Below are positions 33,229-43,972 of a stretch of DNA of 64,000 nucleotides, one piece after another (within the stretch, counting starts at the first letter, position 1; the number at the start of each line of letters is the position of its first letter). Origin of the DNA: Maniola hyperantus (taxonomy: Eukaryota > Arthropoda > Insecta > Lepidoptera > Nymphalidae). A model generated the notes under the pieces. It had not been told where the DNA came from. It saw only the letters and a program-made list of their open reading frames with translations, and did no database searches. Made by a program: the position numbers and the translations under genes. The stretch is from assembly GCF_902806685.2 (NCBI RefSeq), contig NC_048543.1, positions 11,566,106 to 11,630,105 on the forward strand, read 5' to 3'.

Positions 33229-35272
33229 GGATGCACGATAAAAATATAGTTTCGTAGCTTTAACCTCTTTCACCGCTTAGCTACATCGCTCATCTCAGGT
33301 GGAAAGGCAGCCAAAAAAAAAAAATCAACTACATTTGTGACTCTTCCACAGCCGGTTCAGAATGTAGATGCCTTAATATGAATACCAATAAGAAATAGCC
33401 TCAACGTCAAAAATTACCATGGCGAAACGATGATCACACTCAAGAATACGCATATCTTCCTGCCTACATTTTTTTTGGAAGTTGAATAAAAATCTAAGTT
33501 TTAATATTACAATTTAATGTGAATAGGGTATTTAAGCGGTTCATTGACTCAGGGATTTCGGCTAAACCAATATGCCTTTATTGCAAACGCTCTTATCAGG
33601 TATTGATGTAATAACTCCTATCATTTTGTCCCCTTACCTCGACATACTTCTATGTTTGCCTAATATTTGGCCAGACATAATTATTACCTATCTACTCGAA
33701 ATGTTGCCTTGCCATAAAACACAATATCTACATTATTATGGATATATTATTAATTTTACCGCGTTCCAACCTAGACCTCACCGTTGCTCTGGTTCTCAGG
33801 CATGTTTGTCGTTGAATAAAAATAACTATAAGGACTAAAATCGTATTTTTGACATCGCAACAGTCCGTGAAACAGTCGCTAAAATGCGCGACTTCAATAC
33901 AGCAGCGGTTGAACGCAGAAAGTCGGCAAAACGTATGCAAAGGAAAATCGCTGATAACCGATGCTAAAAGTATCACGTGTGCTAGACTAAGGCCCTTTTA
34001 GATTGTATCTGTAGGTAATTTTTAAAAAGTATTGCTTTGGAGATTGTCTTTCTATGCAAACATATTTGTTACGAAGTACTTGTACATTTTTAAACAACGT
34101 TTTACCCAAATCAAATTATACAAAAACATCACCTACCAGCTACATTAATTGTAGTAGGTAGGTGTACCGTACCTACTGTATGAAAGCATTTGAGTATTGA
34201 GCAAAAAGTAATACGAATAGCAAAACAAATATCCTGATTATATTCTGGATATCCAGATATTTTTTCTATGATACGACATGTCATTTTAACGTAATTGACT
34301 AAATGTAATTAGATTGATCATATCTCAAATTTGACTTGATTTTGGGTTGGAACGTTTTTCAGAAGATATATCTAATACACCTAAGCGTAAGCACAGCAAA
34401 CTTCTGTCCAATCAAGCAGTTTATCGCACCGTTTGACAAAAATAGATACACGATAAAATAAAATATACCTAGTTATTATCGTCCACATAAATTATTTTAT
34501 AGTGTGACGTAGATCATTGAGAACAACGAATTTACAGCTGCGTCATAAAAGTCGGGCGCGCCTGCGTCTAATCCGTAGTATTGCCCCCGCGCTACCGTCG
34601 GTCATGATTCAATATTTTTTATTTGTAAGCAGTTGGAATTATTTTTATTCTGTGGTAACACTCGAGTTTATTGTCTTTGTTTAAGCGTCGTAATTTGTGC
34701 GACATATTTGATTCTTTTTAATAAAATAAGCTACGAATCCAATTTTTATACGAGTTTGACGCAAAGCAATTTGGTTACAAAAGCGGTTCTGTATTTTTAT
34801 GTATCTGCTGTCATTTTGTTTGCTTATAGGTAAGTATACCTAGTGCTCGCAAAAAATTTATCAATCTGAACATGAGGCGTTAGCCTATGACTGCGCGTAC
34901 AAAAACAGATCTCAGCCGGGGTTGTACATTATTTTAATTTACTTAATCCTTATCTAAGTATTACCTGCGCAAACCAACATGTTGCAATTTAAAAATTGGA
35001 CCTAAATCTATCTAGATAGGACTTTTTTGCGCGAAATATAAGAGATATCAATTTAAAAAATGAGTAATTTAGGCTATTGCCATAGTTATTAGATGACAGT
35101 AAAATATGTGGCCTTATATGGATATTTCTCTGTAAGCCCACATTATAATTAAAACAGCATCAGTCAGCAGCAGTATAAGACCAACCCATCGACATCTGAT
35201 GTGATATGGGATGTCAACCAAGACAAAACAAGAAATCCTGTCATTGTTGCTCACAACCACCCTTTCCCGCAG

Positions 35273-35514
35273 GTCGTCCGCTAACATCCGAGCCGACAAT
35301 AAAGACGGAGTCAACAACGCCCGGCATTGGTCCAGACGAGCCATTAGACGACAAAGGCGACAAGAAGAACAAGCGACAAAGGCGACAAAGGACCCACTTC
35401 ACCAGCCAGCAACTCCAAGAACTAGAGGCCACTTTCGCGAGGAACCGATACCCTGACATGTCCACTCGGGAAGAGATTGCGATGTGGACGAATTTGACGG
35501 AAGCGAGAGTTCGG
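35273..35514 (+). CDS. Pitx: Pitx homeobox gene, homeodomain exon (HD residues 1-46)
   Basis: Encodes an acidic/basic linker (RPLTSEPTIKTES, then a DDKGDKK stretch) and homeodomain residues 1-46, beginning QRRQRTHFTSQQLQELEATF and continuing through RNRYPDMSTREEIA and LTEARVR. This is the diagnostic Pitx-class homeodomain. Two differences from the vertebrate PITX homeodomain as I recall it are Ala at position 21 (Gln) and Met at 36 (Val). The acceptor is a pyrimidine-rich CCTTTCCCGCAG ending at 35272 and the donor is CGG/GTAAGT at 35515. The exon enters in phase 1 and leaves in phase 0, splitting the homeodomain between residues 46 and 47, the position usual for paired-class homeobox genes. 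The open frame runs on into the intron for 8 codons to a TAA, so unspliced RNA would make a truncated protein without helix 3. Confidence 0.97.
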
Positions 35515-35586
35515 GTAAGTGCAAGAATGGAGTTTTAAAAACTTGACATAAGTTCAAGTGTGATTTTTATAGAGTAAGTAAGTACT

Positions 35587-35775
35587 AGATGATACCCGCG
35601 ACTTTGTCCGTGTAGATTTAGGTGTTTTAAAAATCCCGTGGGAACTCTTTGATTTTACGAGGCTGTATCAAACATCAAAAGCGGTTAAACGGATGGGCCA
35701 TAAAAAGATAGCAAACAGACAGAAACATTTTCGCATTTACCTATACCACCGAATATATAATAATACTAACGTACT
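35587..35775 (-). repeat. Dispersed repeat family E, inverted, just after Pitx exon 2
   Basis: TAGATGATACCCGCGACTTT, AATCCCGTGGGAACTCTTTG, AAGCGGTTAAACGGATGGGC and AACAGACAGAAACATTTTCG. It begins about 70 bp past the exon 2 donor. Confidence 0.75.
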
Positions 35776-36261
35776 AAACCTAATATTAATATGGATAAAG
35801 AAATATGTTCGACGTTGCGTCTGCGCGTTTGAATTTGTCTGAATGTTATAAAAAAACCTCGAGCATTTACCGAATTACCAACGCAAGTGGACACGAAAAA
35901 TGCACGAAACAACAATTTAGTGGCGCAAAAAAAAGGGGGAGGCCTTTGCCTGCGTTTGGGATGACCTCTGAATTATTAGAGCTAGATATACCTTATAAGC
36001 AATATTAAACAAAAAAAAAGGTATTAATAATTTGAAAAAAATTAAAGTAAGTAAAAAGAGAAAAAAAAAGATAATAAAACAAAAAAATATGTATATCAAA
36101 AAAATATATATATAAATAAATAAAAAATTTAGAGGTAGGCTTATTCATTTATTTATTTATTTAGTAACATTTTACGGTAGGCTTATTTATTTATTTATTT
36201 AGTAACATTTTACGCAATATTTGTATTATAAAAATTATAGATAATATAGGTAATTTTTTTT

Positions 36262-36480
36262 ACAAAAAAAATAAAAACCGACTTAAAACTCGACCGAAAA
36301 ATAATTTAATTTATTACCGAATATATTATGTATACAAGAGTTGATATAGTTCCATAATAATACTTTTTGGTGCCGGTGCCAATGAGGTGCCATTGTGGAG
36401 TCTCATAAAAATGAAGTCTAGACGATTCGCGCAGCTAAAGAACCTTCTCCTTTTTTTGAAGTCGATTAAAAAGACAGTCG
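36262..36480 (+). repeat. Repeat family G (AAAAACCGACTT), non-palindromic copy
   Basis: ATAAAAACCGACTTAAAACT, TTTATTACCGAATATATTAT, ACTTTTTGGTGCCGGTGCCA, GTCTAGACGATTCGCGCAGC and TTTTTGAAGTCGATTAAAAA. The same blocks form a long inverted repeat at 56343-56655. Confidence 0.75.
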
Positions 36481-36899
36481 TCTACACTTACGGCCTGCGA
36501 AGATGAGGGACTGTTGACCGCGGAGGACTTAAGTGGGTCACTAAGAACTGCATCGCGTAACGCACAGATGGACTAATAGTCCGGTGAAACACCGTAGTTA
36601 AAGATGACGGACTTTTGTCCTCCGTTCTCGTCTACGCAGGCTGGATTGAGTGACGTACTATGTTAACTGCAGTCTAAGCAGAGTGAACATCATCATGTCC
36701 AATCATCTGAATATAGGTAACTTACATCATACAATATGTGAAAGCTGGGGTTGCAACGTCCACAAAATCAGATCCAAATTTAAAAAAAACACATTTCCAC
36801 ACTTTTGTACAAAAATCACGAATTTAGCCAATTGATTAATCACCGATGATCAATATAAAAAATATGTAAGTATATTGTTTCCCAAGAAGCAAGGAGGTG

Positions 36900-37215
36900 T
36901 ACAATATTAACGAGCGAGATGTTTAGACTAATCGTTGCATCCGGCGCGCATTCGATATATTTTTGTAGCCCGCCGTCGAACGGAACACGGAATCCCTTAA
37001 TCCTTGAGGATTTGAAGCGTCTATTTCGGTCTTTTCATAATCCGTGGCTTAAGCGTGATCGCATCCACACACTGTCAATAGTTTTGGAAGGCCCTGTTAG
37101 AGATTCTGCGGCTTGTACTATTTACACAATGTTCTGGATTCGTAGAATATTTTTCGGTTTCTTCGCTATGCGTGGAATTAGTGTCGCTTGTGTTTTAACT
37201 TTTAAGCCATGAAAC
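36900..37215. promoter_or_regulatory. Candidate intron 2 regulatory block with paired TAATCC sites
   Basis: Unique GC-richer sequence in AT-rich surroundings. CTTAATCCTTGAGG and CATAATCCGTGGC put two exact K50 cores (36998-37003 and 37038-37043) 40 bp apart, with GACTAATCG at about 36927. It carries an accidental 97-codon frame with no recognisable domain. Autoregulation by Pitx is a hypothesis only. Confidence 0.3.
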
Positions 37216-39735
37216 GTGTTGTTTCAGCAAATTCATTGAATTCTTCGATAGTGCCGCGTTTTACTGAAAAACTATTTATGATTAAAATGATTCCAAACTA
37301 AGAATGCTAGTTACTTTCCGCTATATTCAGATATCTTGGCTGGAAATATATCTTGATTCAATATTATGATTTCATTGTATGTCTTAGTCAAATAATGTGG
37401 ACAAAACTTGGTTATGTAATATGCTACAAATAACAATAAAGATTCTTAGATAATATGCAACGCTTTTTCTTTGCAAACCGTAATTTTTAACTGTGACATT
37501 TCACAGATAGGGTCATTTATATTCCTAATCTTATGTTGGCTGTATCATACTTATCTTTTATATTGTAATACAATCAATAGGAGATAATAAGAACAATAAT
37601 AATAGGAAGAAGACATAAAAATCTCAGTATTTTTAGGTCCTACTTAGTAAGATGATTGTTTAATTTAATAATAGATAGTTAATGATGAAAATATCCAAAT
37701 ATATTGGACATAACCATTTTCCTCTAAAAGGTTAAGTACTGAATTTTTTCATTAAATTAACAAGAACATATTAACTGAAACATATAATGTAATTGACTCG
37801 TTACAACAATCCAGCTGTAAGATTAACAACGCAAGAACTATCGCAACATTCATAGTTCAAAATAACCTTGTTAATTTCATAATTAAACTGAATTACTTTA
37901 CCGTTACGTGTAAATCGATATTTCGAGATGAACCCGGTATATTTCAAGTGTTAGATATTAATTTCGAGGCATAGCTGTCTGTACTGAAAGGCCGCGTGTG
38001 CTCTTTAAAACGTTATTTCTCCTTGTTAGTAGGGTTGTGGGAAATTAGTTTATCAAAAATTTAAATAATATAAAACTTCACAAGGAGAAATAATTTTAAC
38101 TTTCACAAGGCGCAAGAAAACATATTTCTTATTCAGCAGCAGTAAGACAGCTTTGAAGCGGTGCTGATTCGATTATAAGTATACCCAATTTCTAACCTGA
38201 ATTGACAGTAACTTTTCGACGTAGAACGTTGTAAAGCGATGGTACTATTTTAAGACATGTCTATTTAGCCAAATCAGCAGCGAAATGAGTAGATATCTAC
38301 AGGATTCGTAATAAGTGCTTCAAAAGCGGTCCGAAAAATAAAAGCAAAAATAAAAGTTTGACCTTATTTCAAATTAGTATTTACAAACATTATTAAACTT
38401 TATGTTCAAATGTTAAGGTTTATAATAAACTGAAGACATAGATGTGTGCAAACCTGTCCACTTATGCGATGACATTTTGCTCGTGATTTGTCATCTACCA
38501 ACTAATTTTATACCTATATCAATGCAAATTGGCTACCATTTTGTGATCGTGACAAAATCACACTTGGGATAGCGGTTAAAATGATACTGAGACAAATATT
38601 TAAAAAGAAAAACTATTGAGGATAAAATAATTAAACTAACAAAAAAAAGCAGACTATGTACTTACCTATTTTTTATATTCTATATAAATTAATTATTATA
38701 TATTTCTATATATAATAATTAATGCCTCTATATAAAAATACGAATCCGTTTTCAATCTTGTCCTATATATAATCCATCTAATTTAATCTAACTTTTCGAG
38801 TAGGTAAGAACTTACTTAAAAATAACTTCTTTTTCAGCGCAAAATGATTTTAAGTACGTATACTTACAGCAAAGGCAATTCAATAAATATTAAATTTAGG
38901 CAAATCAGAATCAATAAAGCAAATTGATCACTAAATTTATGCAAAATAATCTTTTTTAAGTCTATTTTGTAATAGAGCAGTGTTTATATTAAACTGACAC
39001 CCCTAACGAAGGGATTAGCGTGATTCGTCTGCGCATCTCCCTGCGTCCAATAAATCTGTGCGCGCGCGCGTCGATAAATAACTCGACATTATTTTTGTTG
39101 CCCGCTCATTAGGGTCGTTGCGCTTATTGACTCTTAAAATATGATATGTTAATACAATGTTTTCTTAACCACACTTGTAAATTGCGATTGTCTCGCTCGT
39201 TATCGCTTAATTTAAACGTTTATGAGGTTATTTGTGGTTTACATACGCGAAACAACTTTATTTAGATTATTACGTAGGTGCCTATATTTTAAAAAAATGT
39301 GTCCAGACTCCACATGCATCGGATATGTTTATCATCACTAAAGTAAAAGATTAAGCCTGTCATAATTCTAGCACTTTTGTTTTGATTCGCATTAATATAT
39401 AATAATGTTATGACAAAGTAGCACGTTTTAGAATATAATATATTTAGCGTGGCTTTTACTGCCTACAGTCTAATATCTAAATTCTTCTCAAATATTATGA
39501 TAAAAACTATTAATACTTAGTAGATTATTCAACATGGGGGTAGTGTAATGTCTTACGTCACGGGCGCCGGGATAAATCCCAAGCTTAACGAGGGATTTAA
39601 GATTAACTCCCGAGCGTAGTGAGGATGTTGCATCTAGATAGAATCCTGAGTGAAGGGTGGGGTTTAGGAGTGCCCAAGACTTAGATTTTCCGGTATAAAA
39701 AGTAGACTAAATTCATTCTAGAGTGGAAAGTTATA

Positions 39736-39905
39736 CTTACTTGTGTCCACGTGGATTTAGGTTTTTAAAATCTTGTGGGAACTCTTTGATTTTTCACGGG
39801 ATGTATGCTTACTCCGTACCACATCAGAATCGGAAAGTATGGACCGTGAAAGGCTAGCAGACCGACAGACACACTTCGCATTTGTAATATTAGTACGGAT
39901 GTTTT
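39736..39905 (-). repeat. Dispersed repeat family E fragment
   Basis: CCACGTGGATTTAGGTTTTT, TGTGGGAACTCTTTGATTTT and CAGACCGACAGACACACTTC followed by GTAATATTAGTACGGATG. Confidence 0.7.
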
Positions 39906-40861
39906 CTTTCGCTGTAAGTAGGTATATTCTTATAATAAATTGTAGTTTTACATTAATTATCTACCTATGTGTTATCTTGCACGTATCACGTTCACGTAGG
40001 TACTTACCTATTAAATAAATAATCTACATATAAACATGCAGATAAATTGTTTGTCTTCTGGATATTCGCGGTACAAGTGAAAGTAAGTTTTTTGAACAAA
40101 TCAATAGGAATCGACCTCGAACTTCTGAGAAAACACGAATGGGGAGTGACATGGGAGTAGCCGTGCGCCCGTGGCACGTCAAACCAATCGTCCGTGAAAC
40201 TACTCTTGACACATTTCGTATCGTGTTCTATGACAGCGTATTAACTCATCGATCCTTTGATACTAATAATAATATTAGCTAGTAATTTTCCCAAATAAAA
40301 TGTTGCACATTTCGATTATGTAGTGAGAAAATAAAGGATGTTGTAGGCAGCTAATGAACCAATACCTACCTAAATAAAGAAAGTTACAACCTTGGTCTTC
40401 GTTTTATGACTAAGCCTTGAAGTTTTGTGTGGTAAAACATTTTATTAGTGAAGTAGGCGTTTAATTTTGTGGGTAGGTATATAGATACAGAATGTTGTGA
40501 TTTGACAATACCTACTATATCGATTATTTGAAGTTGGCCTGCTAGCCCAAGCGCAATCAATGCGACGTTTTCTCGTGGCTTTTGCACCATTCCATATTGG
40601 ATAGGTATAAATAATTACTTACGCACAACAGACGGAAACGTTTAAGTGCGGAAACCAGTCCAGAGCGAAGAAGAAGAAGGTATAAATAAATAAAATCATC
40701 TGCCGCACTGAATTTGTGATCGTTCGGGCTGACTTCATAAAATAAGTAATTTCAAATGGATTTCACCAATAGAAAGAATGATTATCTTAAAAGTATTTAT
40801 GAACATTTTGCCAAAATAAGCTACCAGTATGGTGAATTGATGATGATTTTAGTTGTTGATG

Positions 40862-40945
40862 GTGATCATCATCATCATCATCATCAACCAATAGACGTCC
40901 ACTGCTGGACATAGGTCTCTTGTAGGGACTTCCATACTAGAGGAG
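40862..40945 (-). mobile_element. RTE-type 3' tail
   Basis: (ATC)n followed by ACCAATAGACGTCCACTGCT and GGACATAGGTCTCTTGTAGG. The inverse of these blocks lies at 50095-50172, downstream of RTE coding sequence. Confidence 0.7.
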
Positions 40946-41798
40946 TCAAAAAATAATGTACCTAATAAATTTATTAAATATATAAATGTATTCAAGATAT
41001 TCGTTTTTAGATTAAAACAAAATTGAATACAATATATAATAAGTAGTGAAAATTTGAGAAAATCCTTCCTAAAAAATAACTCAGGCGTTCGATCTTTGAT
41101 ACGCCGCGCGCGGCGCGACCGAGCGACGATATTAGAATAAAATATATTTGGTAGGTACAGCTGAATACAAATATCGTCGCAATTCGACAGTGAATAATTA
41201 TTACATCGAATTTTCGTATTGGCCTGTTACATGTTGACTGTGATGATACGAGTATGCGGCTAGTATTTTTATCATTTTGTTTGTTTCGTAATAAATTTTG
41301 AATGCAGTTTTATTTATTTGTGAACTTGAGTGTCGATAAATATTTAATGCGAATAATTGTAATGTAGATTAGGCAAAATAATGTAGATTAGGTACATTTT
41401 TGTGTTGTGATAGATTTGTGTCGCGCGTTAATAATACCTATTATAGTAGATTTGTTCTTTTTGGAAATACTTGCGTCATTTTATAAATCGTATGAGAAAA
41501 TGTTTTTCAAAGTGTAGCTGTAGGTATTATCATACATTTAAGTATTATAGGTAATAGGTTAGGTACGTGAAGTGGTATTGTTCTTTTTAGAAATCATCAT
41601 CATCATTTTATAATTCGTATGATAATAAATATGTAGAAATGTATGATAATAAATATAGTAGTTACCTACTAAAAAGATTTTTTTATAGGTAACTAGGTAA
41701 ACTTACCTACCTATTGTATTGTAGGTATCTACTTGACATTGCTTTATCGTTCTACTTGTTTTTATTTTTACATACATAGGTAGGTACTAGGTACTGTA

Positions 41799-41957
41799 TT
41801 CCGCGACAGGTTGAGATGGCAATCGGGGTATGAGGCGGGGGTGACACCCCGCACACCCACACGTCACCCTCGCTCGCCCGCACTGGGTTAGCACAGGGGC
41901 CGTGCGGGTGTGCGGGGCATTCCCTCCCCGATTGCCATTTCGACCTGTCGCGAAGGT
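41799..41957 (+). mobile_element. GC-rich TIR element family B, best copy
   Basis: CCGCGACAGGTTGAGATGGC at the left and GATTGCCATTTCGACCTGTCGCG (inverse) at the right, about 24 bp of matching termini with two mismatches; about 158 bp. The interior repeats CCCCGCACACCCACACGTCA as in 2503-2665. No coding capacity. Confidence 0.8.
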
Positions 41958-42030
41958 ATGCATTGGGTACCTATTAAGAGTAAAATTTAAAATTTAAATC
42001 AATCGAGTTAAATACAAGCTATACCCTAGT

Positions 42031-42365
42031 TCTCGACCTTATTGACGGTTATGAGAAAGTTGTTTTTTGTTATTTATATTATATTCTTGTTCAGTACCTA
42101 GGTATCATTCATAGATTGTTAAAATGTTGTTCCCTATGTCAATAAGGTCGGAAATCGCTTGCACCCATTTATCTGCTTGCGCCTCATGGTGAAATCGGTG
42201 CAAGCAAATCTCGACCTTATTGACGGTTATGAGAAAGTTGTTTTTTGTCATATTCTTGCTCAGTATAATTCATAGATTGCTAAAATGCTGTTTTCTGACG
42301 TATGTCAATAAGGTCGAAAATCGATTGCACCCATTTTTCTGCTTGCGCCTCACGGTTCAAGCAAT
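42031..42365 (+). repeat. Tandem duplication of a 178-bp inverted-repeat unit
   Basis: Two head-to-tail units begin TCTCGACCTTATTGACGGTT at 42031 and 42209. Each contains a right-hand GTCAATAAGGTCG that is the inverse of its own start, followed by GATTGCACCCATTT/GCTTGCACCCATTT and TCTGCTTGCGCCTCA. So each unit is itself a MITE-like foldback. Confidence 0.85.
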
Positions 42366-42413
42366 TTTTTTTTTGTAACAAAATAATGTAACGTTAATAA
42401 TTATTAAATATTT

Positions 42414-42790
42414 GTCTGTTGCGCCACCTGGATCCAGCGGCTCCCTGCGACTCGTCTGATGTCGTTCGTCCACCTAGTGGGAGGGTCTTCCAACGCTACG
42501 TCTTCAGGTGCGAGGTCGCCATTCCAGCACCTTGGGGACCCCAACGTCTATCGGTTGTACGAACTATGTGCCCTGCCCATTGCCACTTCAGCTTCGCAAC
42601 CCGTTGAGCTATGTCGGTTACTCTAGTTCTCCTACGGATCTCCTTATTTCTGATTTGATCACGTAGAGAAACTCCAAGCATAGCTCTCTCCATCGCCCGC
42701 TGAGTGACTCTGAGCTTTCTTATGAGGCCCATAGTTAGCGACCATGTCTCGGATCCATATGTCATCACTGGCAACACGCACTGTTCGTGA
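42414..42790 (-). pseudogene. RTE-clade LINE, C-terminal ORF fragment
   Basis: Minus-strand frame from 42777 reads MLPVMTYGSETWSLTMGLIR, KLRVTQRAMERAMLGVSLRD and RIRRRT/RVTDIAQRVAKLKWQWAGHI, the region after the polymerase in lepidopteran RTE endonuclease-reverse transcriptases. One extra C near 42540 shifts the frame, after which a TAG soon follows; the third frame resumes with TCCACTAGGTGG-type sequence. Truncated at both ends. The catalytic YADD region is not present. Confidence 0.85.
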
Positions 42791-43039
42791 TATGTCGGAT
42801 GATGGTGATAAGTCGGACAAAATCGCTAGTTTCTCTCAAGCTATCCGTGCGAAGCCAGAGCCGGGCGGGTCGCTTGTCAACAAATAATTAAAATAGTCGC
42901 GAGAAAGCTTGTCGCACTGTTTGTTTTTGGGCTGGGGATTTAACGTTAAAATGCAATTATAGGGTTTTGTAAAAATATGTTTAGCTCATTGCAATCGGTA
43001 CTATAATCGATCCATTATGTTTAAGTAAGATTCGATAAC

Positions 43040-43051
43040 ATTTTAGTGCTT
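43040..43051. repeat. Target-site duplication, left (ATTTTAGTGCTT)
   Basis: Exact 12-bp direct repeat with 47113-47124, flanking the Jockey insertion. Confidence 0.85.
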
Positions 43052-43972
43052 GTAGGATTCCATACCTACGCTCTTCCCGACGAACGCGTTCTACGCGTAG
43101 TCATTCGCGGCCTTCCGAAGGAGCTCGATACAGAGCTCATCAAGACAGACCTCCTTTCCCAGGAGCTGCCAGTCCTGGAGGTTCACAGGATGTATCATCC
43201 TAGAACCAAAGTCCCTTACGAGATGGTGCTCGTAACTTTAGAACTTTCCCCCGCGGGTAAAAAAGTTAATAATATAACCTCAGTGTGTCGCCTTACTGGC
43301 CTCAAAATAGAGCCCCCCCGTAACCGCGGCAGGATGGGCCAATGCCATCGCTGCCAGATGTACGGCCATTCCGCAAGGAATTGTTTCGCCCACCCTAGGT
43401 GCGTAAAGTGCCTAGGGGACCACGGCACCTCCGACTGCCCCAGGAAGCAACCAACCGAGGAGCCCCCGAGCTGTGTTCTTTGCAGGTCTCAAGGGCATAC
43501 CGCGAACTATCGCGGATGCCCTAAAGCCCCCAAGGAGCAAAAGCGAAGGGTCAAACCGGCCGGCCGCAAACCTACTGCAGCTCCCCAACCCACCCAAAAA
43601 TTCGTCCCTGCGCCGGCTCCGGCCACCAACGCATGGGACAAACCCCTTCCCAGGACTAACCCCCCTGCGCCCAAGCCCACCCAGGCACCCCCGGCCAAGC
43701 CCGCCCAACCAGCCCCGGCCAAGCCCGCCCAACCAGCCCCGGCCAAGGCTTCCGCGCCTACGCCTAAGCCCCAGCCTCAGCCAGAGCAACCGCTCCATAC
43801 ATCCGCAGCGGCAAACGCTGCGGATAATCTCAAATTAATAGAAACCGTCCTCGCCTCTATTGACATAGTGGAGATGGAAATTTTCGCCCGGACCTTCAGG
43901 GAAGATCCCAAAACAGCCATTACCCAACACTTGGGTCTACTCATCTCCATAAACAACCTTAAAAACCTATAA
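43052..43972 (+). CDS. Jockey ORF1 (gag-like nucleic-acid-binding protein), 5'-truncated
   Basis: Non-LTR ORF1 proteins bind the element RNA and help form the ribonucleoprotein. The remaining about 306 codons start with GFHTYALPDERVLRVVIRGL, the domain that precedes the knuckles in jockey-like ORF1. Numbering the open frame from a GTG at 43046 (a flanking-DNA codon), three zinc knuckles follow: C100-x2-C103-x4-H108-x4-C113, C119-x2-C122-x3-H126-x4-C131 and C143-x2-C146-x4-H151-x6-C158. Then comes a Pro/Ala/Lys-rich stretch (about 170-245) with a repeated AKPAQPAP. The N-terminal part is missing, so no native start is present. The stop overlaps the ORF2 start as TAATG. Confidence 0.88.
   Translation, partial: VGFHTYALPDERVLRVVIRGLPKELDTELIKTDLLSQELPVLEVHRMYHPRTKVPYEMVLVTLELSPAGKKVNNITSVCRLTGLKIEPPRNRGRMGQCHRCQMYGHSARNCFAHPRCVKCLGDHGTSDCPRKQPTEEPPSCVLCRSQGHTANYRGCPKAPKEQKRRVKPAGRKPTAAPQPTQKFVPAPAPATNAWDKPLPRTNPPAPKPTQAPPAKPAQPAPAKPAQPAPAKASAPTPKPQPQPEQPLHTSAAANAADNLKLIETVLASIDIVEMEIFARTFREDPKTAITQHLGLLISINNLKNL

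Larger units (their letters stand above)
28613..35205. other. Intron 1, last part: unique DNA between repeats
   Basis: No gene is seen in 29443-30111, 30341-30741, 31741-32345, 32640-32930 or 33236-35205. 33236-35205 is AT-rich with a short GC-richer block at 34530-34600. 32345-32620 is a dispersed-repeat fragment (GACCCGCCCCGGCTTCGCAT). Confidence 0.35.
3110..35272 (+). other. Pitx intron 1 (32,163 bp, phase 1)
   Basis: Bounded by A/GTAAGT at 3110 and CCCGCAG/GT at 35272. It holds the exon-1 fragment copy, the THAP/P-like element, two palindromic MITE copies, SINEs, LINE tails, the exon-like tandem array and several unique blocks. If the candidate cassette exon is used it splits into about 24.8 kb and 7.2 kb. 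Confidence 0.85.
35776..42030. other. Intron 2, left half: unique DNA between repeats
   Basis: No gene is seen in 35776-36261, 36481-36899, 37216-38989, 39241-39735, 39910-40860 or 40941-41799. 36002-36260 is simple A/T-rich with ATTTATTTATTT runs. 38990-39240 is unique with GGGATTAGCG and a (CG)n run near 39060. 35920-35960 (GGGGGAGGCCTTTGCC) is a LINE-tail scrap. 41083-41120 has a GCCGCGCGCGGC palindrome. Confidence 0.35.

Noticed and set aside
36919..37212. 97-codon frame with QxRNPL-like residues
   Set aside because: No family match recognised; more likely accidental in a GC-richer block.
43412..43838. Gly- and Pro-rich frames of 79-128 codons across Jockey ORF1
   Set aside because: Alternative-frame readings of the Pro/Ala-rich linker of ORF1.
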